Shown here: piece after piece, positions 1-6,021 of the stretch
Layout of the letters: each line of letters begins with the position of its first letter
Numbering within the stretch: position 1 is the stretch's first letter
NCBI GenBank assembly: GCA_023454395.1
Contig: JAEYFY010000190.1
Location: forward strand, 1-9,316
Direction of reading: 5' to 3'
Length of the DNA stretch: 9,316 nt
Origin: Pseudomonadota bacterium
GTDB taxonomy: Bacteria > Pseudomonadota > Gammaproteobacteria > Enterobacterales > Enterobacteriaceae
Made by a program: the position numbers and the translations under genes
The notes under the pieces: generated by a model
Databases searched by the model: none
The model's input: the letters and a program-made list of their open reading frames with translations, nothing else
What the model was told of the DNA's origin: nothing

Positions 1-496
1 CCTCAATCTCAACGATTGAGTTGCTCATAGCACCATTACCGACCGAACGCTGCAGACCTGCAACCGAAGGGCCGTGTCAGACACGAGCACAGCAGTCTAT
101 ATTATTATTTCCGATAACCGCACGAGCGAATTTCTGCATAACGAAGTTAGCTTCGTTACCCGGACCTCGTGAAGAGCCGGTTGTCATAATAGATTTAGCA
201 CCGTATTTCTCTTTGATAGCAAGAAGCTTGCTACTTGCAAACTCAATCGCTTCATCCCAAGAAACCGATTCTAATTTTCCGCCTCTTTCACGGCGGATCA
301 TTGGTGTTTTAAGACGTGGAGTCAGTATCTTAGTATCATGGATAAAATCCCATCCATAATACCCTTTCAGACACAGCTCACCTTGGTTTGTTAAACCATT
401 GGCTCCTTCAGCGCCAATAATTTTACCGTTTTCCACCTTCAGGTAGATTTTGCATCCTGAGGCGCAATACGGACAGACCGTGATGACTTTTTTCAT
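1..496 (-). CDS. fdhF: Formate dehydrogenase H, selenocysteine-containing (5' part; gene continues past the left edge)
   Basis: FdhF is the molybdenum bis-MGD selenoenzyme that oxidises formate to CO2 in the cytoplasmic formate hydrogenlyase complex. The first 165 codons are present. Cys8, Cys11, Cys15 (CPYCASGC) and Cys42 are the [4Fe-4S] ligands; Lys44 follows. The reading reaches an in-frame TGA at 77-79, codon 140, exactly where E. coli FdhF has selenocysteine. Beyond it the frame continues as HGPSVAGLQRSVGNGAM, matching the FdhF active site (Sec140, His141), so this is readthrough and not a truncation. I chose the ATG at 496: AGGAG lies 8 nt upstream and it gives the family N-terminus MKKVITVCPYC. 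An upstream in-frame ATG at 520 would add eight non-conserved residues and place the SD inside the gene. A sigma-54 promoter precedes it. Identification is secure; the remainder lies outside the window. Confidence 0.96.
41..79 (-). promoter_or_regulatory. Selenocysteine UGA codon and bacterial SECIS hairpin of fdhF
   Basis: On the minus strand, TGA (79-77) is followed at once by a hairpin. The outer arms are GGCC (73-70) and GGTC (44-41). The apical stem is GTTGC/GCAGC closing a loop AGGTCT. The apex is the same GCAGGTCTGC segment I recall from the E. coli fdhF SECIS, which SelB reads in the apical loop to place selenocysteyl-tRNA. Seen directly: the UGA, the pairing arms and the conserved coding sequence on both sides. 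Inferred: SelB recognition and a complete selA/selB/selC system in this genome. Confidence 0.9.
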
Positions 497-555
497 CAAC
501 ATTGCTCCTGTGTTCATCAACTTTCAGGTTATTACCTGATCTTCTCCTCTATCTA

Positions 556-571
556 TGCAGAGAGTGTGCCA
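556..571 (-). promoter_or_regulatory. Sigma-54 (-24/-12) promoter of fdhF
   Basis: Read on the minus strand, TGGCACACTCTCTGCA matches the RpoN consensus TGGCAC-N5-TTGCA. The invariant GG and GC doublets are 12 bp apart, as required. Transcription would start near 546, giving a leader of about 50 nt with AGGAG before the ATG at 496. E. coli fdhF is driven by sigma-54 with the formate-responsive activator FhlA, so both the position and the type of promoter fit. Confidence 0.88.
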
Positions 572-675
572 AATAAGCACGCTTTTTCATTTTTCTACAA
601 CGCAATGAAAAATAAAGAGAAATAAATCCGTTAAATGAATGAGTAAACAATAAAAACTAAAATAATAGGAAGCGC

Positions 676-703
676 TCGACACTAATGACGATATTTATGT
701 CGA
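676..703. promoter_or_regulatory. Inverted repeat TCGACA...TGTCGA, candidate upstream activator (FhlA-type) site for fdhF
   Basis: TCGACA (676-681) and TGTCGA (698-703) are perfect inverted 6-mers, centred roughly 145 bp upstream of the predicted fdhF start point. This GC-containing dyad stands out in AT-rich DNA and lies about where sigma-54 enhancer sites sit. FhlA is the expected activator from the E. coli system. Assigning this exact repeat to FhlA is inference from position; I did not match it to a firm consensus. Confidence 0.4.
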
Positions 704-959
704 TTCATGTTTCTATTAAAATTCGTTATACATTAATGCTTATAACGTAATAGTACTTATTTATTTATCTGCGGAATTAAAATAATAAATACGCTTTCTT
801 ATCTGCCTTTATCGGGATCTTGCCGTATATAATGATGACAACCTTCTAATATTTCTATCAATATTCCTATCTACTAAAACTATTTAAAATTAATAATTTT
901 GATATTAATGTAATTCAAATAAAAAATTTTAAACTTCAATAAAAAAAAGAACATAATAC

Positions 960-987
960 TGAACCTGAAAACAACTTCACGGTCTTA
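960..987 (+). promoter_or_regulatory. Candidate sigma-E promoter of eptB
   Basis: The -35-like TGAACCT (960-966) and -10-like GGTCTTA (981-987) have 16 nt between AACCT and TCTTA, the spacing of sigma-E promoters such as E. coli rpoH P3 (AACTT-N16-TCTGA). The predicted start near 993-995 gives a leader of about 30 nt. E. coli eptB is reported to be sigma-E dependent, which supports the reading. The -35 departs from consensus at one core base (AACCT for AACTT). Part of the -10 lies in a short dyad, GGTCT-TAA-AGACC (981-993). Confidence 0.55.
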
Positions 988-1024
988 AAGACCTCTACAC
1001 CCTATAAATTGATAATAACTGAAC

Positions 1025-2716
1025 ATGCAAAAATTAAAGTTTTTACGTTTTTCTCAAGAGAACATTGCCCTTTTTTTAGCTGTCTACCTTGGTTTCTTTC
1101 TTAATCTTTCCGTTTACATTGGCCGATACGGCACACAAAATACAAACAACCCCCTCATTGATGCATTATATATTCTAGGTGAAATTGCCGTTAACATTGC
1201 CTTTACCTTCTTTCTTTTACGACTACTCTCTTTTTTCGGCTCTCTATTCTTTAAAATCGTCGCCTCTTTTATTCTCGTCGTGAGTGTTTGTGCTAGTTAC
1301 TATATTTCTTTTTATGATGTCGTTATTGGATATGGCATTATCATTTCAACACTAACCACGGATACGGATTTATCTAAAGAGCTGGTTAGCCCAAATGTCA
1401 TTATTTGGATTATTGGCTTATCTATTTTGCCATTGGCTCTTATTTGGCTATGTAAAAAACCAGAGAAAAATCTCACAGCACAGCAAAAGAAAAAAATCTG
1501 GATAAAAAATACCGCCAAAATGCTTGTGATTGCACTGGCTGTTTTTGCCTATTTAAAAACGCTTGATTCAAAACAAAAAGCCTATGAAATAAAAAATAAC
1601 TTAGATCTGCCAAGTTATAGTGGTGGCTTAAGTTATGCGTATTTACCTACAAATTGGATTATCCCATTATTTCAATATGCAATAACGCAGTATGACGATA
1701 CGTTTAATAACCAAAATATTTTTAATCCTGCTGATCACTTCACTTATGAGCCTTCAAAGGCAAATGAAGATGTGTATGTTGTTTTTATTATTGGTGAAAC
1801 AGCAAGATGGGATCATATGGGATTGTTAGGCTATGAACGTCAAACAAATCCGCTATTAAGCCAAGAGAAAAATCTGGTTGCCTTTAAAGGTATTTCTTGT
1901 GATACCGCAACAAAGCTCTCTTTAAAATGTATGTTTGTACGAGAAAACGGAACAGAAAGTAACGATCAGCGGACATTAAAAGAGAACAATATTTTTTCAG
2001 TATTAAGCCAATTAGGTATGTCATCAGAATTGTTCTCAATGCAAAGCGAACTGTGGTTTTACAATAAGCTTGATTTAAATAACTACGCAATGAAAGAGAT
2101 GATGACGGCAAAAAATAGCAACTTTGGTAAAGAACTCGATGACACCTTATTAATTGCTGAAACCGCGAATGCAGTTGCCCAACATCCAAAGGGAAATCAT
2201 TTAGTGATTTTACATACTAAAGGCTCTCATTTTATGTACTCACAGCGTTACCCTGAATCATTCAAAAAATATCAACCTGAATGTTTAAATGTGGATGATG
2301 AGTGTACTAAAGAGCAGTTAGTGAATGCTTATGATAACTCTATTCTTTATACCGACTATTTTATTGATGGTATACTCAACACATTACGCGATAAAAAAGC
2401 CATTGTATTTTATACCTCCGATCACGGTGAATCTATTTCAGAAAAAGGTGGCTTACACGGCACACCAAAAGAAATTGCTCCACCGGAACAATTTAGAGTT
2501 CCTTTCTTAGTGTGGATGTCAGATAGCTATTTAGCAGAGCCTCAAAATAAACAGTTATTTGATAACCTAAAACGTAATCAAGATGCACAGCGCACGTTCT
2601 ATCACCATAATATTTTTGATTCAATGTTAGGTTGCTTGGGTTATTCATCACCTGATGGTGGCATTAATAATCAAAATAACCTCTGTTTTGGTGATACACC
2701 ATCAACCCAAGAATAA
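1025..2716 (+). CDS. eptB: Kdo2-lipid A phosphoethanolamine 7''-transferase EptB
   Basis: EptB is an inner-membrane enzyme that moves phosphoethanolamine from phosphatidylethanolamine onto the outer Kdo of LPS, lowering surface negative charge. At 563 aa it equals the E. coli protein in length and aligns with it throughout from memory (GYGII, LPSY, GETxRWDHMG, SCDTATKLSL, HTKGSHF, DHGES, LHGTPKELAPPEQFR regions). About five membrane helices occupy residues 12-178. The periplasmic alkaline-phosphatase-fold domain follows. By analogy with MCR/EptA, Glu258, the nucleophile Thr296, Asp466 and His467 are the zinc and catalytic residues; Cys292-Cys302 and Cys420-Cys427 fit conserved disulfides. The start matches the family N-terminus, but no good Shine-Dalgarno precedes it, so translation may be weak or controlled. 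It is convergent with the 2847-4516 cassette. Enzymes of this family can reduce susceptibility to cationic peptides; the EptB (Kdo) subfamily call is confident. Confidence 0.95.
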   Translation: MQKLKFLRFSQENIALFLAVYLGFFLNLSVYIGRYGTQNTNNPLIDALYILGEIAVNIAFTFFLLRLLSFFGSLFFKIVASFILVVSVCASYYISFYDVVIGYGIIISTLTTDTDLSKELVSPNVIIWIIGLSILPLALIWLCKKPEKNLTAQQKKKIWIKNTAKMLVIALAVFAYLKTLDSKQKAYEIKNNLDLPSYSGGLSYAYLPTNWIIPLFQYAITQYDDTFNNQNIFNPADHFTYEPSKANEDVYVVFIIGETARWDHMGLLGYERQTNPLLSQEKNLVAFKGISCDTATKLSLKCMFVRENGTESNDQRTLKENNIFSVLSQLGMSSELFSMQSELWFYNKLDLNNYAMKEMMTAKNSNFGKELDDTLLIAETANAVAQHPKGNHLVILHTKGSHFMYSQRYPESFKKYQPECLNVDDECTKEQLVNAYDNSILYTDYFIDGILNTLRDKKAIVFYTSDHGESISEKGGLHGTPKEIAPPEQFRVPFLVWMSDSYLAEPQNKQLFDNLKRNQDAQRTFYHHNIFDSMLGCLGYSSPDGGINNQNNLCFGDTPSTQE

Positions 2717-2745
2717 TTTTTTTAAACTAACAATATTCTTTTAAG

Positions 2746-2792
2746 TTGATAGAAAAAATAAATTGATAGAAAAAATAAATTGATAGAAAAAA
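2746..2792. repeat. 17-bp tandem repeat, 2.8 copies
   Basis: The unit TTGATAGAAAAAATAAA starts at 2746 and 2763, and a 13-bp partial copy starts at 2780, with no mismatches. The last copy runs into the left arm of the terminator, so its A-run becomes the T-tract for minus-strand transcripts. Such an array could vary in copy number by slippage. Confidence 0.9.
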
Positions 2793-2820
2793 CCCACGTT
2801 CAATATTGAGCGTGGGTTTT
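2789..2820. terminator. Bidirectional rho-independent terminator between eptB and the Sel1 gene
   Basis: The arms AAAACCCACG (2789-2798) and CGTGGGTTTT (2811-2820) pair perfectly. The interior TCAATATTGA (2800-2809) is itself a palindrome, so the hairpin is nearly continuous, with one T-G step on each side. It has T-runs on both strands and lies between convergent genes: 72 nt past the eptB stop and 26 nt past the end of the Sel1 gene. Confidence 0.92.
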
Positions 2821-2846
2821 ATTATTTAATTAAATTGAATTCTATT

Positions 2847-3422
2847 TTATTCCAAATCTTTTAATCTCAACTTAACTGTATCATCCCAATTTTTAATATA
2901 ATCTTGACACTCTATACAACCTAAATCAGCCGCTTTTTTATAAAAAACTTTCGCTTTAGCAAAATCTAATGGAATTGAATGACCTAAAAAATATTCAGTT
3001 GCCAATGCTTTGTATCCATTGCTATATCCTGCATCACCAGCAAATTGGAAAAGGGTCATAGCCTTTTCAATATTATTAGCTTTATCATATATATAGCCTA
3101 GATTTACAGCAGATTGGCCTAAATAATTATCTTTTCTATCAATAGAACGTTGATAATATTTTTCAGCCTCCAAGCCGTTATTACTTTGATCATAGATGGT
3201 AGCAACCATCCAATTAGCATCGCTATTTCCATTATCTGCAAGTTTTATCAAATCATAAAATTCATCTGCTGTATTTGGCATATCAAGACTAAATGATGAT
3301 AAAAAATCGGGATCATGTAAATAAACTTTATCTGGTACAAGAATACTAGCCATTATTTTTCCACTTAACATAATTGCCATACTAAAAAAAATGATTTGGC
3401 TCCATCTATTTTTTATAGCCAT
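2847..3422 (-). CDS. Exported or membrane-anchored Sel1-like repeat protein, candidate immunity protein
   Basis: This 191-aa protein starts with a basic MAIKNR and a hydrophobic stretch (residues 9-27) that reads as a Sec signal peptide or N-terminal anchor, so the rest should be periplasmic. Residues about 66-172 hold three helical Sel1/TPR-like repeats: AEKYYQRSIDRKD, EKAMTLFQFAGDAGY and AKAKVFYKKAADLGC. A Cys169/Cys172 pair lies near the C-terminus. The ATG at 3422 lies inside the end of the upstream gene (10-nt overlap, GGTGA 3 nt upstream), so translation is probably coupled. Sel1-repeat proteins bind other proteins. A small exported partner directly behind a putative cysteine hydrolase fits an immunity role, but that is inference from layout. 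It could also be an unrelated envelope Sel1 protein. I do not recognise a named gene. Confidence 0.8.
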   Translation of the reverse strand: MAIKNRWSQIIFFSMAIMLSGKIMASILVPDKVYLHDPDFLSSFSLDMPNTADEFYDLIKLADNGNSDANWMVATIYDQSNNGLEAEKYYQRSIDRKDNYLGQSAVNLGYIYDKANNIEKAMTLFQFAGDAGYSNGYKALATEYFLGHSIPLDFAKAKVFYKKAADLGCIECQDYIKNWDDTVKLRLKDLE

Positions 3423-4516
3423 AAGTCACCATTATTAGGTAAAGTATTATTTTGTTGGGAAGAAATATGGGTATTAAATACAATATCTGAAATTTCAGTA
3501 TGATGGCCATCATTCCATACAACATCGCTTGTTAATAAAAATTGATTTCCATTTTCATCTATAACGCCATTTTTCTTATAATTTAAATTTATTGATTCTA
3601 TGCCTGAGCATTCAATCTTAATCAATTCATCAGCATCTGTTTTTCCATCAATATTTTTATCTATCCATAGATTTAAAGAAGACCAGATTATATCGCTCTT
3701 ATCAATTCTATTATCTTGATTGCTATCATATTGAGATAATGCTTCAAACCCGTGTTTTGCATAGCCCTCTGATATATTAGAAGTATTATTACCAAACATT
3801 TCATTCCCATTATCTATAACACCATTTTTATTTTTATCAAATACAAGGAATGCACTATTATTATCTATCCATCCTGTCGATTCTTTTACTTCATCATTAT
3901 TATGATCAAAATGAATACTATCATCATCAGGTAATGTAAAAATCCCACTCTCTGTTAATGCAATAACTAATGGAGTTTCAGCTTCTTGCTGCTCCAGAAT
4001 ATACTCTTCTATTTTTTCAATAATTTTATTTGGTGTATCTCCCATTAGCTGCAATATATAGTCAGGATTATTCTCACCATTTTCCGTTAAAGCCAATAAA
4101 TGGTTTACAAAATCAATACAATTATTAGTTAGTAAATTATAGCTACTCGGGAAATGCTGATAACTTCCATTTTTCATTTGCTCAATAGCATTGCTAATAC
4201 GGTCAGATATTTCTGGTGAATATAATGGAAACGTCATACTTGTCACTTTATTAGAGTCATATCCTTTAGAATCATGAAACGTTAGATTATCAGCGCCTCC
4301 TTCCATTTTAGTGTCACCAAGACCCCAGCCTATTGATTCGCCCCTAAATTCCACCCAGACATGCCCAAATGAAGACTTACTTGTTTGATTGTTAATATCT
4401 GTATATAAAGTACCAGAAGGAGCAATATTTACTTTTATAGTATCCACAATTGGGTAATGTTTATTTTTTATTTCATCACGTTCTATAAGGCCAAAATCTT
4501 GTCCTACATTATCCAT
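3413..4516 (-). CDS. Putative secreted effector: permuted papain-like (LRAT/PPPDE/NlpC-like) domain plus C-terminal calcium-binding-type domain
   Basis: A 367-aa protein with no signal peptide. Residues about 35-160 contain SSFGHVWVEF (His52), and later SSYNLLTNNCIDFVNHLL (Cys133). This His-then-Cys order and the NNCxxF context resemble circularly permuted papain folds such as LRAT, PPPDE and permuted NlpC/P60, which cleave peptides, ubiquitin-like tags or acyl esters. Residues about 183-310 match the DxDGDG-rich block common in RTX and polymorphic toxins: IHFDHNNDEV, FDKNKNGVIDNGNEMFG, GFEALSQYDSNQDNRID and WIDKNIDGKTDADEL, a probable calcium-binding domain. It starts at the ATG at 4516 (AAGGA 9 nt upstream), the only start, and overlaps the Sel1 gene by 10 nt. 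Base composition is very AT-rich, suggesting transfer. The fold is assigned by motif only, so substrate and secretion route are unknown; no vgrG, PAAR or secretion gene is in the window. Confidence 0.75.
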   Translation of the reverse strand: MDNVGQDFGLIERDEIKNKHYPIVDTIKVNIAPSGTLYTDINNQTSKSSFGHVWVEFRGESIGWGLGDTKMEGGADNLTFHDSKGYDSNKVTSMTFPLYSPEISDRISNAIEQMKNGSYQHFPSSYNLLTNNCIDFVNHLLALTENGENNPDYILQLMGDTPNKIIEKIEEYILEQQEAETPLVIALTESGIFTLPDDDSIHFDHNNDEVKESTGWIDNNSAFLVFDKNKNGVIDNGNEMFGNNTSNISEGYAKHGFEALSQYDSNQDNRIDKSDIIWSSLNLWIDKNIDGKTDADELIKIECSGIESINLNYKKNGVIDENGNQFLLTSDVVWNDGHHTEISDIVFNTHISSQQNNTLPNNGDLWL

Positions 4517-4652
4517 TAATAACTTTCCTTGATTATAAAATAATCCTGTAAAACTAATTCTCTTTTATATAAAAGTCAAAAAAAATAAAAGTTATTAAAT
4601 TTATTAAAAATACCGTTATATTATCTTAAGTTATAATTTTAAATAGAAAATT

Positions 4653-4688
4653 AAACCGCACTGAATATTTAACTTAAGTGCGGTTTTT
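4653..4688. terminator. Rho-independent terminator of the lactate-oxidase-like gene, built from an uptake-signal-like dyad
   Basis: The arms AAACCGCACT (4653-4662) and AGTGCGGTTT (4677-4686) pair perfectly around a 14-nt loop, 22 nt past the stop of the minus-strand gene at 4710. A-rich flanks give T-tracts on both strands. The right arm carries AAGTGCGGT (4676-4684), the exact core of the Haemophilus-type DNA uptake sequence; the left arm is the same 9-mer in inverse with one mismatch. A second dyad, CTTAAGTTA (4625-4633) with TAACTTAAG (4670-4678), could form an alternative pairing. Confidence 0.85.
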
Positions 4689-4709
4689 AATTATCTAAAT
4701 TACATTTAA

Positions 4710-5906
4710 TTATTGATTAAAACTTGCATCGATATAAAGTGGAGTCGCTTGAATATCTTTTACTGTTTTTGCGCCACCTAACATCATATTAATTTTTAAT
4801 TCTTTATTTAAATGTTGGATAACTGAATTAACACCTTCAGCACCACCTAAATTTAATCCATAAAGAATTGGGCGACCAACAGCGACAACATCTGCACCAC
4901 TGGCTAATGCTTTAAAGACATGTGAACCACGACGCACACCACTGTCAAACACAATAGGTACACGTTTATTTACCACTTTGGCAATTGCAGGTAACACATC
5001 AATCGTTGCTGGGGCGCTATCTAATTGACGACCACCGTGATTAGAAACCCAAATCGCATCTGCACCCGCTTTAATTGCAGTATCTGCATCTTCAGGTGAT
5101 TCGATACCTTTTACAATCACAGGTAAACCAGACATCTTTTTCACATACTGAATATCTGCGGGTGTAAATGCTTGTTTAGCTTGAGCATAAATTTCACTAA
5201 TACCCGCACCTTTACCTGTTTTAGATTTATCATCACTGATTTTTGCAAACGCTTCTAAGTTGGCAAAACCTAATGGAAATTGGAAATTATTTTTCACATC
5301 ATCTTCACGATAACCACCCACTGAAGAGTCGATAGTCATAATGATACCTTTAGCGCCATACTGTTTTGCTTGAGATAAAATATACTCATTAAAGGCATCA
5401 TTTTTACTCATGTATAACTGAAAGAAGAATGGGTAGCCAGGTTGGGCATCCGCCACTTCTTTAATAGTTTTATTACCATAAGTGCTTAATGAAAAAATAG
5501 AGCCGGCTTTCGCCATACCTTTTGCTGTGGCAACTTCGCCTTGTTGATGTGCAAGCCCTTGAGCTGCCATCGGTGCCTGAATAATAGGCGTATCTAATTT
5601 AATGCCCAAAAATTCTGTTTTTAAATCTAAGTCAGAAAATTCGATGCCTTGCAATGAACGAGGCATAATATATTTTTTATCAAATGCACTTGTATTAGAA
5701 CGTAAGTTATTTTCATCTTCAGCACCACCGCGAATATAACCGAAGGCGCCTTTTTCCATATTTGCTTGAACTTGAGCTTCCATTGCTTTTAGGTTTACTA
5801 TTTTAATTGGACCTTCAGCAGTACTTGCTTTATATTCAGCAGCCTGTGCAACACCTACACTTAATGCCATAGCAATAGCGGTAGCTTTTAATATTTGACG
5901 TTTCAT
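4710..5906 (-). CDS. Sec-exported FMN-dependent L-lactate oxidase-like alpha-hydroxy-acid oxidase
   Basis: The 398-aa protein belongs to the FMN alpha-hydroxy-acid dehydrogenase family, TIM-barrel enzymes that oxidise L-lactate or related 2-hydroxy acids to 2-oxo acids. It reads closest to Gram-positive lactate oxidase (APMAAQGLAH, VPIVFDSGVRRG, ALASGADVVAVGRP), which passes electrons to O2 and makes H2O2. Visible active-site elements are Tyr57 (FGYIRGG), Lys266, the base His290 with Arg293 (SNHGGRQLD), and the FMN-phosphate segment Asp321 to Arg326. Residues 1-22 form a clear Sec signal peptide (KRQ, hydrophobic core, AQA before AEY), unlike typical cytosolic members, so the enzyme is probably periplasmic. 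There is no twin arginine. A GGA lies 6 nt before the ATG. ycaC lies 115 nt upstream on the same strand, possibly co-transcribed, and a terminator follows. Oxidase versus quinone-linked dehydrogenase cannot be decided from sequence alone. Confidence 0.9.
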   Translation of the reverse strand: MKRQILKATAIAMALSVGVAQAAEYKASTAEGPIKIVNLKAMEAQVQANMEKGAFGYIRGGAEDENNLRSNTSAFDKKYIMPRSLQGIEFSDLDLKTEFLGIKLDTPIIQAPMAAQGLAHQQGEVATAKGMAKAGSIFSLSTYGNKTIKEVADAQPGYPFFFQLYMSKNDAFNEYILSQAKQYGAKGIIMTIDSSVGGYREDDVKNNFQFPLGFANLEAFAKISDDKSKTGKGAGISEIYAQAKQAFTPADIQYVKKMSGLPVIVKGIESPEDADTAIKAGADAIWVSNHGGRQLDSAPATIDVLPAIAKVVNKRVPIVFDSGVRRGSHVFKALASGADVVAVGRPILYGLNLGGAEGVNSVIQHLNKELKINMMLGGAKTVKDIQATPLYIDASFNQ

Positions 5907-5926
5907 TTCTATTCCATTTTTAATTA

Positions 5927-5993
5927 AGGGCTTATATCTATAATTTAATAAAATTAAATTAAATTAAATTTTCCAAAAAGTAATATAAGCCCT
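5927..5993 (-). repeat. Perfect 11-bp inverted repeat with (AAATT)4 in the loop, upstream of the oxidase gene
   Basis: AGGGCTTATAT (5927-5937) and ATATAAGCCCT (5983-5993) pair perfectly across a 45-nt AT loop. The loop contains four exact AAATT units (5951-5970). On the minus strand the structure lies between the ycaC stop and the oxidase ribosome-binding site, ending about 20 nt before its ATG. It could act as a weak ycaC terminator, an attenuator or an mRNA-stabilising stem. It lacks a clean T-tract, so I do not call it a terminator. Confidence 0.7.
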
Positions 5994-6021
5994 ATTTTTA
6001 GGTAAAACTTAAATTAACCGC

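Larger units (their letters stand above)
497..1024. other. Divergent intergenic region between fdhF and eptB
   Basis: These 528 bases carry no credible ORF. The left part holds the fdhF leader and sigma-54 promoter (556-571), then a TCGACA/TGTCGA inverted repeat (676-703). The right end holds a sigma-E-like promoter for eptB (960-987). The middle, about 705-955, is very AT-rich. There I see only scattered TATAAT-like strings, for example 828-833, with no convincing -35 partner. An unannotated small RNA cannot be excluded. Confidence 0.7.

Noticed and set aside
21..359. 112-aa plus-strand ORF opposite fdhF
   Set aside because: It is antisense to well-supported fdhF codons, including the selenocysteine region, and shows no recognisable family features.
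497..520. Upstream in-frame ATG (518-520) as fdhF start
   Set aside because: It would add eight residues not seen in the family and place the good AGGAG inside the coding region; the ATG at 496 fits spacing and the E. coli numbering of Cys8 and Sec140.
828..833. TATAAT string in the fdhF-eptB intergenic region
   Set aside because: No -35 at a suitable distance on the plus strand and no gene directly behind it; such strings are expected in AT-rich DNA.
1884..2189. Minus-strand 101-aa ORF inside eptB
   Set aside because: It lies wholly within conserved eptB coding sequence in another frame and is a shadow.
4532..4537. TATAAT on the minus strand just upstream of the effector-like gene
   Set aside because: A start point from it would fall on the ribosome-binding site (4523-4530), and no -35 is present. 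A TTGACT at 4574-4579 has no good -10 partner either, so the promoter of this cassette remains unassigned.
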